DNA of 37,863 bases. It comes from Candidatus Aminicenantota bacterium (lineage in GTDB: Bacteria > Acidobacteriota > Aminicenantia > Aminicenantales > Aminicenantaceae). The stretch's first letter is position 1. Every line of letters begins with the position of its first letter. Positions 1 to 7,668 of this stretch are shown here, one piece after another. The stretch spans positions 1-37,863 of the forward strand of contig JAUWTO010000007.1 of the NCBI GenBank assembly GCA_030614685.1, in the 5' to 3' direction. The notes under the pieces were generated by a model. The model was not told the origin of the DNA. It saw only the letters and a program-made list of their open reading frames with translations, and did no database searches. The position numbers and the translations under genes were made by a program.

Positions 1-280
1 ACTGCCATCCTTCCAGGTATCCCTTGCTCATGCCCTTGGGATCCTTCCAGCAGCCGCTGAGCTCTCCCTCTTCACACATGAGAAAGAGGCGGAAGGGTTT
101 CGTCACCCCCTCCCCTATTTCCTGCGCCCGGATTATCTCGGCGCTCTTGAGCCGTTCCTCGATCTCAGGACGGAGTGCGAGTTCTTCCTGCGTGAACTGA
201 GCCAAAGCAGCATCGTTCAGAGCAATTAGAATCATCGGGATGAGAATGAAGGTCAAGCCTGAACGCCGTATCTGTCCCAT
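1..280 (-). CDS. Exported kinase-like protein, N-terminal part (cut by left window edge)
   Basis: The reading frame opens at an ATG at 278-280 behind a G-rich ribosome site and stays open to the window edge, giving 93 residues. The first ~28 residues form a signal peptide (hydrophobic core LTFILIPMILIAL, cleavage likely after ALA). The mature start (EERLKSAEIIRAQEIGEGVT, then an acidic stretch and CWKDPKG) resembles the same region of the kinase-like protein at 1888-2661 (AYLRSAEIVHVEEG, then AMFKH). I infer a paralogue of that protein, with the Lys of CWK in the position of the ATP-binding lysine. The catalytic half lies outside the window. It sits 48 nt behind the nucleotide carrier on the same strand and has its own candidate promoter at 304-332. 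Catalytic function is unproven. Confidence 0.7.
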   Translation of the reverse strand, partial: MGQIRRSGLTFILIPMILIALNDAALAQFTQEELALRPEIEERLKSAEIIRAQEIGEGVTKPFRLFLMCEEGELSGCWKDPKGMSKGYLEGWQ

Positions 281-303
281 TACCCCAACCGTTTCTGTTT
301 CAT

Positions 304-332
304 ATATTATGTTTTGAATCCGGAAAATTCAA
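304..332 (-). promoter_or_regulatory. Candidate sigma70-type promoter for the left-edge kinase-like gene
   Basis: On the minus strand a -35 box TTGAAT (327-332) and a -10 box TAATAT (304-309) are separated by 17 nt. The predicted start site near 297 is about 17 nt from the ATG. The -35 box overlaps the stop codon of the upstream nucleotide carrier gene. Confidence 0.45.
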
Positions 333-1711
333 TTTTTTGTTGAATCGGGCTCTCTTTTCGCGGTAAGCCTCTTGTGTTCTTTGGCAATCAGGATCCCGAA
401 TCCGATAAACAGGACACAGAGCACCACATTGAAGGCCGCAAATCCTGCGGTCTTGAACGCCAGATAATTGAGGCCGAGAAACACAAGCAGCGCGGACAGC
501 ACGTCTCCCCCACGGTGAAAGAACGTGTCGATTGCAGCCTTGGCCTTGTATTTTTCTTCTCTCGAAAGAATCAGGAAAAGTGCATGTCGAGTGGTATTCA
601 TCAGGGAATAGTCCGTGCCGTTTTCCATGACCTTAACCCAGAACACCATCATGAGCGAGGCCCCGATGGCAATGGCCATGTATCCTCCCAGCGCGATGAA
701 GGGCAGGACAAAGATGGCTCCTCGAATGCCGATCCAACGGAAGATCCGTGAAACCAGGAATAGCTGGATGATCATGGCCAGGAGATTGAAGTATTTCATC
801 CAGTTGGCCGTGAATTTTCCGATGTATTGTTCCACAGTGAGGCCGTCCAGTTTTCCCATTTCCATGAGCCCATGGGCGGACTCCTCGATATAGTTTCCCA
901 GGATGAATTCTCCGTTCGTGTTGATGAAATTGAGCAGGAGAACAAAAATGGCGATGTACAGCAGATACCTTTTTTTAAAAACCAGCTGGAAGCCTCCCCC
1001 TTTTTCCAGAGGTTTTTCCTTGTCTTCCGGTTCTTCCTCTGGTGCTCCCACCACGCTGGTCTGGGGAGTTTTCACTTTTCCGATCTCTCTGAGGTGGATC
1101 ACCCAGGTCAAGCCGATGCACAGCAGGAGAACGCCTCCGGCCACCAGCATCATTTGATAAACTCCGATGGGCTCGACCAGCCACCCCGCGATAGTGGCTC
1201 CGGAGAATCCACCGAAGGTGGCCCCGAATGCGATCAGCGGAAACAGCCTTTTTCCGGCCTCAAGCGAATACAGGTCGTTGGCAAATCCCCAGAACTGGGC
1301 CACCACCATCACGTTGAAGATCGCCATCCATATAAAGAATATGACCCCCATGGTGGCGGAGGTAATATTCAACAAAGAGAGGAAATAGAAGATGACCAGG
1401 TTGGATATGAAGAACAGGGTTACCCCGGTGATCAATTTTTGGCGCGGGAACCGGGATGCTGTGGCGCTGAAGGCCTTGACAACGAAGATCAACAGAAATG
1501 CGCTGGCAGCATTTAGATAAGCCTTGATGTCGGCGCCCTGCCCACTCAGGATCAAGGCTTCCCGTACGGGTTTGATGATGTAATACGCCGCCAGCAGCAG
1601 ATAGATGTTTAGCGTGAGCAGGATGGCGGTCGTGGCCTCTCCCGGGTATATCACCGTGAAGAGCCGCAGGAATCTGTGAAGGATGCCGGGCGTATCAGTG
1701 CCTTGGGTCAT
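329..1711 (-). CDS. Npt1/Npt2 (Tlc-type) ATP/ADP or nucleotide transporter
   Basis: A 460-residue polytopic inner-membrane protein of the AAA (ATP:ADP antiporter) family, known from Rickettsia, Chlamydia and plastids and also found in free-living bacteria. Family features visible here are the first membrane segment followed by AAYYIIKPVREALIL, a cluster of about 11-12 hydrophobic segments, a charged cytoplasmic loop near residues 220-245 (PEEEPEDKEKPLEKGG), and FWVKVMENGTDYSLMNTTRH near residue 360. The start at 1711 is chosen because GGGAGGGG lies directly upstream; the frame also runs up to a TTG at 1765. It follows the kinase-like gene after 176 nt on the same strand and precedes a second kinase-like gene. 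Family members exchange ATP/ADP or import nucleotides; which applies here cannot be read from the sequence. Confidence 0.85.
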   Translation of the reverse strand: MTQGTDTPGILHRFLRLFTVIYPGEATTAILLTLNIYLLLAAYYIIKPVREALILSGQGADIKAYLNAASAFLLIFVVKAFSATASRFPRQKLITGVTLFFISNLVIFYFLSLLNITSATMGVIFFIWMAIFNVMVVAQFWGFANDLYSLEAGKRLFPLIAFGATFGGFSGATIAGWLVEPIGVYQMMLVAGGVLLLCIGLTWVIHLREIGKVKTPQTSVVGAPEEEPEDKEKPLEKGGGFQLVFKKRYLLYIAIFVLLLNFINTNGEFILGNYIEESAHGLMEMGKLDGLTVEQYIGKFTANWMKYFNLLAMIIQLFLVSRIFRWIGIRGAIFVLPFIALGGYMAIAIGASLMMVFWVKVMENGTDYSLMNTTRHALFLILSREEKYKAKAAIDTFFHRGGDVLSALLVFLGLNYLAFKTAGFAAFNVVLCVLFIGFGILIAKEHKRLTAKREPDSTKN

Positions 1712-1887
1712 GTTCCCCTCCCATGATCTCAATCCCATCATTTTAAATCCCCGGTTGAATGTCAAACGATATTTCCACCAATTCTGTGAATAAGTGTGTT
1801 GAAAAACCGTGGGTTTCGGTTTTAATGGATTGATTTTTCAGGAATTATGAGAGTTTGCCCAAAATCTGGGCACCTGTGAAGGGGAAT

Positions 1888-2661
1888 TTATTTGAAGGGC
1901 GTGAGCTGGGCGAGCAGCAGGTCCCTGCGCACCAGCAAGGCCTCGATCTCTTCCTCGTTCAGGTAAGCCGCTAACTTTTCACGGACCTCTGATTCGTCAA
2001 GCTGTTTTAAGGCCCGAAGGAGGATGTCTGAGCACTGCTCTACCTCTCGCACCTCGCCCAGGAGTTCATGCCTTTCCTCGAAAGCTTTGGAAAAATCCAC
2101 CCGGCATACTCTGCCGTCATCATTGTGATAGAAGATATCCTCATTGATATCATCCATCCCTGTCTGCCAGTATGTGAGATTGTCGAAAACCAGGATATCC
2201 AGCATATTGCGGTGAAACTGCTCTGTGTCCGGAACGCTTTTTAGACGGTTCAAGGGGGTACACCCCTCCAGGAAGATCTGGAGCGCGCCCGGTGTTCCCT
2301 TTACAGTCCTTTCTATAGTCGGAGGCACGATCGGCATATTCAACAGCTTGCTCAATTCGTAGGCCGCGATCTCATATTTATAGCAGTCCACCATAAAATT
2401 TGGGCGGCAGCGCGGCGCATGTTTGAACATGGCCCTTTTCTTGGTCTTGCCGTCATCCAGCCGCACATTCCAGGGATCCGTGGTCCCGAGGTCCGCCCCT
2501 TCTTCAACGTGAACAATCTCGGCACTTCGCAGATAAGCTTCAAGCTCGGCCAGCTCAGAATCCTGTTGTGCCGTAACCTCAGGAGCCTGACAGAAATACA
2601 AAACACCAATAAATACCGGGATGCATAAGAAGATCAAGCAGTATCTATTTTTTTTCATCAT
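1888..2661 (-). CDS. Exported kinase-like protein (PI3/4-kinase / HipA / Fam20-like fold)
   Basis: A 257-residue protein with an N-terminal signal or anchor segment (residues ~5-24). The rest has the layout of atypical kinases: AMFK80 (candidate ATP-binding Lys), YEIAAYELSKLLNMPIVPPT (97-115, helix-C type Glu), LQIFLEG (127-133, hinge-like), MDDINEDIF (169-177) in the place of the usual DRHxGN catalytic loop with D170 as candidate catalytic Asp, and RVDFSKAF (187-194) matching the metal-binding IDxxxAF segment. The Asn of the catalytic loop is replaced by Asp175. The start is one of two adjacent ATGs (2661 or 2658) after GGTGGGGGG, inside the last codons of the phosphatase gene, so translation is probably coupled. 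Fold assignment is an inference from motifs; substrate unknown. Confidence 0.65.
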   Translation of the reverse strand: MMKKNRYCLIFLCIPVFIGVLYFCQAPEVTAQQDSELAELEAYLRSAEIVHVEEGADLGTTDPWNVRLDDGKTKKRAMFKHAPRCRPNFMVDCYKYEIAAYELSKLLNMPIVPPTIERTVKGTPGALQIFLEGCTPLNRLKSVPDTEQFHRNMLDILVFDNLTYWQTGMDDINEDIFYHNDDGRVCRVDFSKAFEERHELLGEVREVEQCSDILLRALKQLDESEVREKLAAYLNEEEIEALLVRRDLLLAQLTPFK

Positions 2662-3784
2662 CCCCCCACCAGGGAATAAATACGCTCCCCTGTTCACTTT
2701 TTTCAATGATCAATGCAAAGAGCAGATCGTTGTAGAAATCAGAAATTCCGACATCTATCGCCCAGACTCTATCCCCAAAACGGCCAAGCTCCTGCGTTTC
2801 AATATATTCGACATCACGGACCGTATGTCCGATGATCATGTGTTTGGCTTTGTAGGTCGCGAGTACTCTGGTCAATGTAGCGGAATTCCCATTCTCCGGT
2901 TCCCGAGCCCAGCCTCGATACCAGTGTGGGGCTTGAGGATTCGTGACATACGGAGGTGATGATGACAACATCAGGTCTTTTCTTTCTCCTGCTGCCCACT
3001 CGGCAACAGCCCTGAATTCCCTGCGAGCTTCGTTGTTGATCGTTTCCAGGTCTCTCTCCAGGTAATAGTCCTCTACTGGCATGCCTCCATGGACAAACAG
3101 GTTCTCATTGATCTTGATCACCATATTTTTCGTGAGGAGCCATCTGCCATATTCTCTATAGAAGTTTTTGGTATATTCGTCTCTCGTTTTATTATCGCCT
3201 GGCTGTTTCCCTTGTGCCCCGCCTATTTCTTTTTTCCAAAATTGTTCTAGCTTTTCCTCAAGTTTTCCATTAGAGCCATCTGTGGAGCGATATTTTTTTC
3301 GTATATCCAGTTCTTTTTTTTTTATATACGCTGGGGGAAGAAAAGAGAGCAGCTGTCCAGGGGTCAGATATCTCGCCTGATCAAAAACAATGCCAGTGAT
3401 GTTCGCCTCTTCGTGGTTCCCGATCAACACATGCACCATACCGCCGGCAGTTTCGGCCTGCTTCTCCAGCTTCATCAGGAGATCAAACGCCTCTTTGGCT
3501 TCGTCTCCCCTGTCCAGAATATCGCCCAGCTGAACGAGATGTGTTTTTCCTCCGATCCAGTCAAGATTTTCATCGACCAGATCGGTCCCTATCAGGATTT
3601 TCTCAAAGTTGTCGTAATCTCCATGGATATCGGCCACGGCTACGATTTTCTCGACTCCGGACCATTTGCAGGGGATCTTTCCCGCGTGGAGTGGTGCCAG
3701 GACGAGCAGCAGGGACAGAAGGATCAAGACGAGTCTTTTGGGGTGGGTGTGCAGAGTTTTTTTCAAGCGTACCCAGAACGACAT
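2645..3784 (-). CDS. Exported PPP-family metallophosphatase (Shelph-like calcineurin-type)
   Basis: A 379-residue phosphoesterase with every PPP signature: DIHGD (52-56), GDILDRG (87-93), GNHEE (122-126), FVHGGM (~233) and IIGHTVRD (~319). A basic N-terminus followed by a hydrophobic segment (residues ~18-34, RLVLILLSLLLVLAPLHA) directs it to the envelope. PPP enzymes with this domain order in bacteria resemble Shewanella-like protein phosphatases and use two metal ions to remove phosphate from Ser/Thr or Tyr. A charged, lysine-rich insertion (~150-215) contains an A10 run in the coding strand. The last codons overlap the start of the kinase-like gene by 17 nt. The start ATG at 3784 has a GAGAGG site and a good promoter upstream. 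Function as a protein phosphatase is inferred; a nucleotide phosphatase is also possible. Confidence 0.85.
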   Translation of the reverse strand: MSFWVRLKKTLHTHPKRLVLILLSLLLVLAPLHAGKIPCKWSGVEKIVAVADIHGDYDNFEKILIGTDLVDENLDWIGGKTHLVQLGDILDRGDEAKEAFDLLMKLEKQAETAGGMVHVLIGNHEEANITGIVFDQARYLTPGQLLSFLPPAYIKKKELDIRKKYRSTDGSNGKLEEKLEQFWKKEIGGAQGKQPGDNKTRDEYTKNFYREYGRWLLTKNMVIKINENLFVHGGMPVEDYYLERDLETINNEARREFRAVAEWAAGERKDLMLSSSPPYVTNPQAPHWYRGWAREPENGNSATLTRVLATYKAKHMIIGHTVRDVEYIETQELGRFGDRVWAIDVGISDFYNDLLFALIIEKSEQGSVFIPWWGDDEKK

Positions 3785-3807
3785 ATGATTCCGCCTCTCT
3801 CGTTTAT

Positions 3808-3838
3808 ATTATAGCATAAAAAAGACTTAGTCTTTCAA
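3808..3838 (-). promoter_or_regulatory. Promoter of the phosphatase-kinase genes with a palindrome in the spacer
   Basis: Minus-strand -35 TTGAAA (3833-3838) and -10 TATAAT (3808-3813), spacing 19 nt, with an extended -10 TGC. A perfect inverted repeat AAAGAC-TTA-GTCTTT (3821-3835) lies between the two boxes, a position where a bound regulator would block RNA polymerase. Confidence 0.55.
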
Positions 3839-3880
3839 ACACATAATCATGGTCTTCTGTTTTATGCCCGACAAAATTGA

Positions 3881-3909
3881 TTGACTTTAAATTCTGCTTT
3901 TGATAAAAG
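3881..3909 (+). promoter_or_regulatory. Candidate promoter for the STAS gene
   Basis: TTGACT (3881-3886), 17 nt, TAAAAG (3904-3909). The predicted start site (~3916) would be only a few bases before the ATG at 3921, where no ribosome-binding site is visible. Confidence 0.35.
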
Positions 3910-3920
3910 CTATAGCAGAA

Positions 3921-4262
3921 ATGGAAATCAACCTCAGAGAAAATAACAACATTACCATCATCGATATCACAGGTGAGATCCGGCGCTCAGATGTAATGGA
4001 TGTGACCCTGCATCAGTCAGTAAAAGACCAGCTGGATGATGGAATGCGTAACATCCTCCTGAACCTGAAAAACGTTGAATTCATCGACAGTTTTGGTGTG
4101 GGCGAGATCCTGGCCAGCTATATCTCGACCCAGAACCTGGGCGGGCACCTGAAGCTCAGCAACATTTCGAAAAAGCTCTATGTCGTGTTCCAGATCACCA
4201 TGCTCACCAAAGTACTCGAGATCTTTGATTCCGAAAACTCTGCCCTGGACAGCTTCACCTGA
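3921..4262 (+). CDS. STAS-domain anti-sigma factor antagonist (SpoIIAA/RsbV-like)
   Basis: A 113-residue single-domain STAS protein. The helix-1 motif NVEFIDSFGVGEIL carries the Ser (S57) that anti-sigma kinases phosphorylate in SpoIIAA/RsbV. Family members sequester an anti-sigma kinase when dephosphorylated. The ATG at 3921 gives the usual family length; the frame also opens at a TTG at 3900, but that lies inside the candidate promoter. It lies about 310 nt upstream of a SpoIIE-type phosphatase that could dephosphorylate it; the anti-sigma kinase itself is not in the window. No Shine-Dalgarno is seen. Confidence 0.85.
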   Translation: MEINLRENNNITIIDITGEIRRSDVMDVTLHQSVKDQLDDGMRNILLNLKNVEFIDSFGVGEILASYISTQNLGGHLKLSNISKKLYVVFQITMLTKVLEIFDSENSALDSFT

Positions 4263-4298
4263 GCCTGATTTCCATTTTTCTGGGCAAAAGGGTTATGT

Positions 4299-4556
4299 AT
4301 GGAGAGTAGCCGTCTCTACCGCCTGCTGTCTCGCATCGTAGACATAAGGCAGGCTGAAGAAACCATTGCCCTCCTCCTTTTTGCGTATTTCTTCCTGATC
4401 ACAGCCCCTCATACCATCATCAAGGCTGTCCGTTATGCCGAGATCCTGGATAAATTCGAGGGGATCCAGGGGCTCCCCCTGGGTTACCTGCTGGCAGCCC
4501 TGGTTACGGGTCAGGATGTGGTTTTGCTTGAATTTAGTCCAATGTACAGATTATAA
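4299..4556 (+). pseudogene. Truncated remnant of a second Npt-type nucleotide carrier
   Basis: An 85-codon open frame whose first ~70 residues match the N-terminus of Npt carriers: AEETIALLLFAYFFLITAPH, then TIIKAVRYAEIL and LPLGYLLAALVTG, aligning with the equivalent TTAILLTLNIYLLLAAYY, IIKPVREALIL and AYLNAASAFLL of the intact carrier at 329-1711. Homology stops abruptly after LVTG (~4510) and the last 14 residues look unrelated. Intact relatives are about 450 residues, so some 85% of the gene is gone, removed up to the promoter of the next gene. It has its own ATG and AAAGGG site, so a short membrane peptide could still be made. Confidence 0.7.
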
Positions 4557-4557
4557 T
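4528..4557 (+). promoter_or_regulatory. Candidate promoter for the FHA-GAF-SpoIIE gene
   Basis: TTGAAT (4528-4533), 18 nt, TATAAT (4552-4557). The start site would fall near 4564, giving a leader of about 10 nt that includes GGAG (4566-4569) before the ATG at 4574. It lies within the divergent tail of the carrier remnant. Confidence 0.4.
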
Positions 4558-4573
4558 CCAAATACGGAGAACC

Positions 4574-6250
4574 ATGTCTAAAATATATGTGTACCCCAAA
4601 AAAGGTGACGATTTCCACATCAAACTGGGAGATTCCCAGGTAAGCTTGGGACGCTCGGCCGACAACGACATCCCCCTGCCGGATCCGTTCTGCTCCAGCA
4701 ACCATGCCATCATCGTCCCCAAGGGCGAGAGATACTTCATTAAAGACAACAACAGCAAGAACGGCGTGTTTCTCAACGGCAAGAAGATCGAGAAGGATCT
4801 GGAGCTTAAGAAAGGAGACGAGATCCTTCTGGGGTCCACCCGGATCGTATACGACCTGAAGATCGACACCAAAGTAGAAGTCACGGACGAGCCGTCGTCA
4901 TCCGCCAACATAAACACCATCATGCATCTGAAAGACGTGCTTCGCAAACCGGATATCAGCACGACCATCCGCGCCGACGCCAAGTCCCTGGATATAGAGG
5001 CGATCAAGACCGAACACAAGGAAGCCTCTGTCATCAGCGAAGTTACCAAGGCCTTGATCCTGCACAAGCCGTTGGACGAATTGGTGGAGCACATCATGGA
5101 CCTCATATGTGAGCGCATCCCGATGGACCGCGGCATCCTGATGCTGAGGGATGAGACCCCGGCCCAGCTCGATCCCAAGGTCGTTCGGATCAACAACAAA
5201 CAGCTGATGAATCAGAAGATTCAGGTCAGCCAGAGCATCATCAACACCGCCGTGGATCGCCACTCCTCGATCCTCATTTCCGACGTCCAGTCTGACACCC
5301 GGTTCAAGGCCCAGGACAGCATCCTCAAGCTCAATATCCAGTCCGCCATGTGTGTGCCTCTCTGGAACAACAAGGAGATCATCGGGATCATCTACTCCGA
5401 CCGTATTGCCACGCCGGAGCAGTTTTCCAATAACGACCTTCGCCTGCTCACACTCCTGTCGAATGTGGCGGCTGTGAAGATCGAAAACGCCGTCCTGTTC
5501 CAGCAAGCCCTTGAGCAAGAGAAGTCCAAAAAGGAACTGTCCCTGGCCGAAGATATCCAGAGGGGCCTCCTACCCCAAACAAATCCTGAGGTCGAGGGAT
5601 TTGAGATTGTCGGTATCAACATCCCCTGCCTCCAGATCGGGGGCGATTACTATGACTTCCTCGAGATCGATGAGGAGCGGATGGGGATCGTGATCGCGGA
5701 TGTCTCGGGGAAGGGAGTGGGGGCCTCACTCCTCATGGCCTCCCTCAGAGCAGCCCTGCAGACCGAGGTCCATACCGGATACAACCTCGACGAGATGGCC
5801 GCCCGCCTGAATAACCTGATCCACCGGAGCACCGCGCCCAACCTGTTCATCAGTTTTTTCTACTGCGAGCTCAACACCAAGACCGGAGACTTGCGCTACC
5901 TCAACTCCGGACACAATCCGCCCCTCATCCTGGACAAAAAGAAGAAAATCACACACCTGGAAAGTTGTGGGCTCTGCCTGGGCATGTTTCCGGCCCAAGA
6001 CTATGTGTCAAGTGTCATCAAGCTGAATCCAGGTGACACAGCCCTCCTCTATACCGACGGACTGACCGAGAGCCGGAACAAAGAGAATCAGGAATTAACC
6101 GATGAAGGACTGGGCAAATTACTCAAAAAACACCAGAAGCTGCCGGCCGAAAAACTCATGCAGACGATCTTCGAGGAGCTCGATGCCTTTACGGATGGGG
6201 CCGAGCCCATGGATGATATGACCCTGGTCATCATCAAACGGATCGGGTAA
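4574..6250 (+). CDS. FHA-GAF-SpoIIE serine phosphatase (RsbU-like)
   Basis: A 558-residue cytoplasmic signalling protein. Residues 1-95 form an FHA phosphothreonine-binding domain (GRSADND, SSNHA, NSKNGVFLNG). Residues ~155-310 are a GAF sensor domain. A coiled linker (EQEKSKKELSLAEDIQRGLL) leads to a PP2C/SpoIIE phosphatase (~330-555) with the metal-site motifs GGDYYDF, IADVSGKG, SGHNPP, LYTDGLTES and DDMTLVIIK all intact. Such enzymes dephosphorylate STAS antagonists and thereby release a sigma factor; the STAS protein at 3921-4262 is the obvious partner. The FHA domain suggests extra input from a Ser/Thr kinase. GGAG precedes the ATG. Confidence 0.92.
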   Translation: MSKIYVYPKKGDDFHIKLGDSQVSLGRSADNDIPLPDPFCSSNHAIIVPKGERYFIKDNNSKNGVFLNGKKIEKDLELKKGDEILLGSTRIVYDLKIDTKVEVTDEPSSSANINTIMHLKDVLRKPDISTTIRADAKSLDIEAIKTEHKEASVISEVTKALILHKPLDELVEHIMDLICERIPMDRGILMLRDETPAQLDPKVVRINNKQLMNQKIQVSQSIINTAVDRHSSILISDVQSDTRFKAQDSILKLNIQSAMCVPLWNNKEIIGIIYSDRIATPEQFSNNDLRLLTLLSNVAAVKIENAVLFQQALEQEKSKKELSLAEDIQRGLLPQTNPEVEGFEIVGINIPCLQIGGDYYDFLEIDEERMGIVIADVSGKGVGASLLMASLRAALQTEVHTGYNLDEMAARLNNLIHRSTAPNLFISFFYCELNTKTGDLRYLNSGHNPPLILDKKKKITHLESCGLCLGMFPAQDYVSSVIKLNPGDTALLYTDGLTESRNKENQELTDEGLGKLLKKHQKLPAEKLMQTIFEELDAFTDGAEPMDDMTLVIIKRIG

Positions 6251-6327
6251 TCAGCCTGTATGTTTCCCCCTAAATTTGCTATTATTCAAAAATGCCCCCG
6301 TGTATCTCTAAAGGGGTAACTACAAAG

Positions 6328-7668
6328 ATGAGATACAGAACTTGGCCCTGGATCGTGCTCTCGGTCTGCGTGCTCTTCCACGGCATTTCACGAGGCGGAC
6401 AGCTCGACCGGCAGTCTCCTTTTCCTTTTTCAACCTTCGAGTTGAAGAACGGATTGACCGTGCTCCTTGCTCAAGACGGCACTCTCCCTGTGGTCACCAT
6501 CGCTGTGGCTTACAAGGTGGGCTCCATGCACGAAGACCTGGACAAGGCGGGCCTGGCCTACTTCCTGGAAAATCTCATGTTCGAAGGCTCTCGAAACGTC
6601 AGCCGCATGCAGCATGTCCGATTTATCCAGAGGATCGGAGGCCGTTTGAACGCCGTCACAGAAAGAGACCGAACCATCTTCTATCAGACGGTCCCCTCCC
6701 ACCACCTCACCTCTATACTCTGGCTCGAATCAGACCGGATGATGTCTCTTTCCATAGATCAGGCCAACGTCGATTTCTGGAAGAGCAACCTGAAAAGCGG
6801 GCTGAAGATGCGCAGCGGCCAGGATCCGTACCAGAACGGTTCGCGTGTCTTCGATGCATTGCTGTATCCGGATTACGCGATAAACCATCCCTCACTTGGT
6901 ACGCGGGCAGACCTCGATTCCATCACAGTGGCGGATGTGCGGGACTTTTATCAGACATACTATCGGCCCAACAATGCCGTACTGTGTATCGTCGGGGACA
7001 TAGAACTGAATCGGACCGGCGAGCTGGTCCGGAAATACTTCCAGGGACTGCCACGCGGCCCCGATATCCCGCCTGCTCCGACAGCCCGGGACTCGGACAT
7101 CAAGATCGCTGGCATCACTAAGACCGTAGAAAATCTCTCTACCTCTGCTCCGGGATTTTTCCTAGGGTACCGCATCCCAAAGGCCCGTTCCGATGATTTC
7201 TACGCCTTAACCCTCATTGAATACATCCTGATGAGAGGAAACAGCTCACGCTTGCACCGGCGCCTGATCAAACGAGAGGAGCGCCTGGCCTCGCAGCTGT
7301 CGGGAGGGATCGATATCCGACATGATCAAGCTGCGTTCCTTTTCATCGTGTTCAGCAGCAATGAACTCAAGAAAGAACGGTGTCAAAAGGAGATCTTCTC
7401 AGAGATCAACAAGCTCAAGTCCTCGCTGGTTTCCGAGAAAGAACTGCTCAAGGCAAAGAATGTCTTCAAGCGTGATTATGTCAACCGATATGCCACCTCA
7501 GTCGACAAAACGCTCTTTCTCACAAACGCGTTCCTTTCGGGGATCCCCTGGGTCGAGCTCCCATCCGAACTGGATCAGTATCTGTCTGTGACCGCGCCAC
7601 GGATCATGTTCACCATGGGACAATATTTCGCGCAGGACAGAATCCTGGTCAATATCAAAACACGATGA
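6328..7668 (+). CDS. M16-family protein lacking the zinc site (non-peptidase homologue)
   Basis: A 446-residue exported protein with signal peptide (WPWIVLSVCVLFHGISRGG) and two M16 domains. The start at 6328 follows AAAGGGG; the frame extends to an ATG at 6292 that would bury the signal peptide. Where M16 peptidases have HxxEH, this protein reads GLAYFLENLMFEG: both His are replaced (Tyr, Asn), and the downstream glutamate region (ANVDFWKSNLKSGLKM) lacks the usual ERxxVxxE pattern. It is therefore predicted to be inactive as a zinc peptidase. The stop overlaps the next M16 gene by 4 nt (ATGA), so the two products probably form a heterodimer as in other M16B pairs. Confidence 0.88.
   Translation: MRYRTWPWIVLSVCVLFHGISRGGQLDRQSPFPFSTFELKNGLTVLLAQDGTLPVVTIAVAYKVGSMHEDLDKAGLAYFLENLMFEGSRNVSRMQHVRFIQRIGGRLNAVTERDRTIFYQTVPSHHLTSILWLESDRMMSLSIDQANVDFWKSNLKSGLKMRSGQDPYQNGSRVFDALLYPDYAINHPSLGTRADLDSITVADVRDFYQTYYRPNNAVLCIVGDIELNRTGELVRKYFQGLPRGPDIPPAPTARDSDIKIAGITKTVENLSTSAPGFFLGYRIPKARSDDFYALTLIEYILMRGNSSRLHRRLIKREERLASQLSGGIDIRHDQAAFLFIVFSSNELKKERCQKEIFSEINKLKSSLVSEKELLKAKNVFKRDYVNRYATSVDKTLFLTNAFLSGIPWVELPSELDQYLSVTAPRIMFTMGQYFAQDRILVNIKTR

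Noticed and set aside
327-345. Repeat ATTCAA / TTGAAT over the stop of the nucleotide carrier
   Set aside because: A purely A/T-rich 6-bp stem; better explained by overlap of the stop codon with the next promoter.
827-1516. Long open frame on the plus strand antisense to the nucleotide carrier
   Set aside because: Low-complexity, His/Gln/Gly-rich composition, no family resemblance, entirely opposite a well-supported gene.
1738-1765. TTGACA upstream of the nucleotide carrier as a promoter
   Set aside because: The -35 box is perfect but the only good -10 (TAAAAT) is at 14 nt, too close; left unannotated.
1803-1823. Inverted repeat AAAACCG / CGGTTTT after the kinase-like gene
   Set aside because: The stem is mostly A-T with a 7-nt loop and only a short T-run; too weak to call a terminator.
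2645-2661. Programmed frameshift making a phosphatase-kinase fusion as the main product
   Set aside because: It needs a +1 or -2 shift, and the kinase has its own start, ribosome site and signal peptide; ordinary coupling is simpler.
4898-5518. A 206-codon frame antisense to the SpoIIE gene
   Set aside because: Shadow of a conserved GAF-domain coding region.
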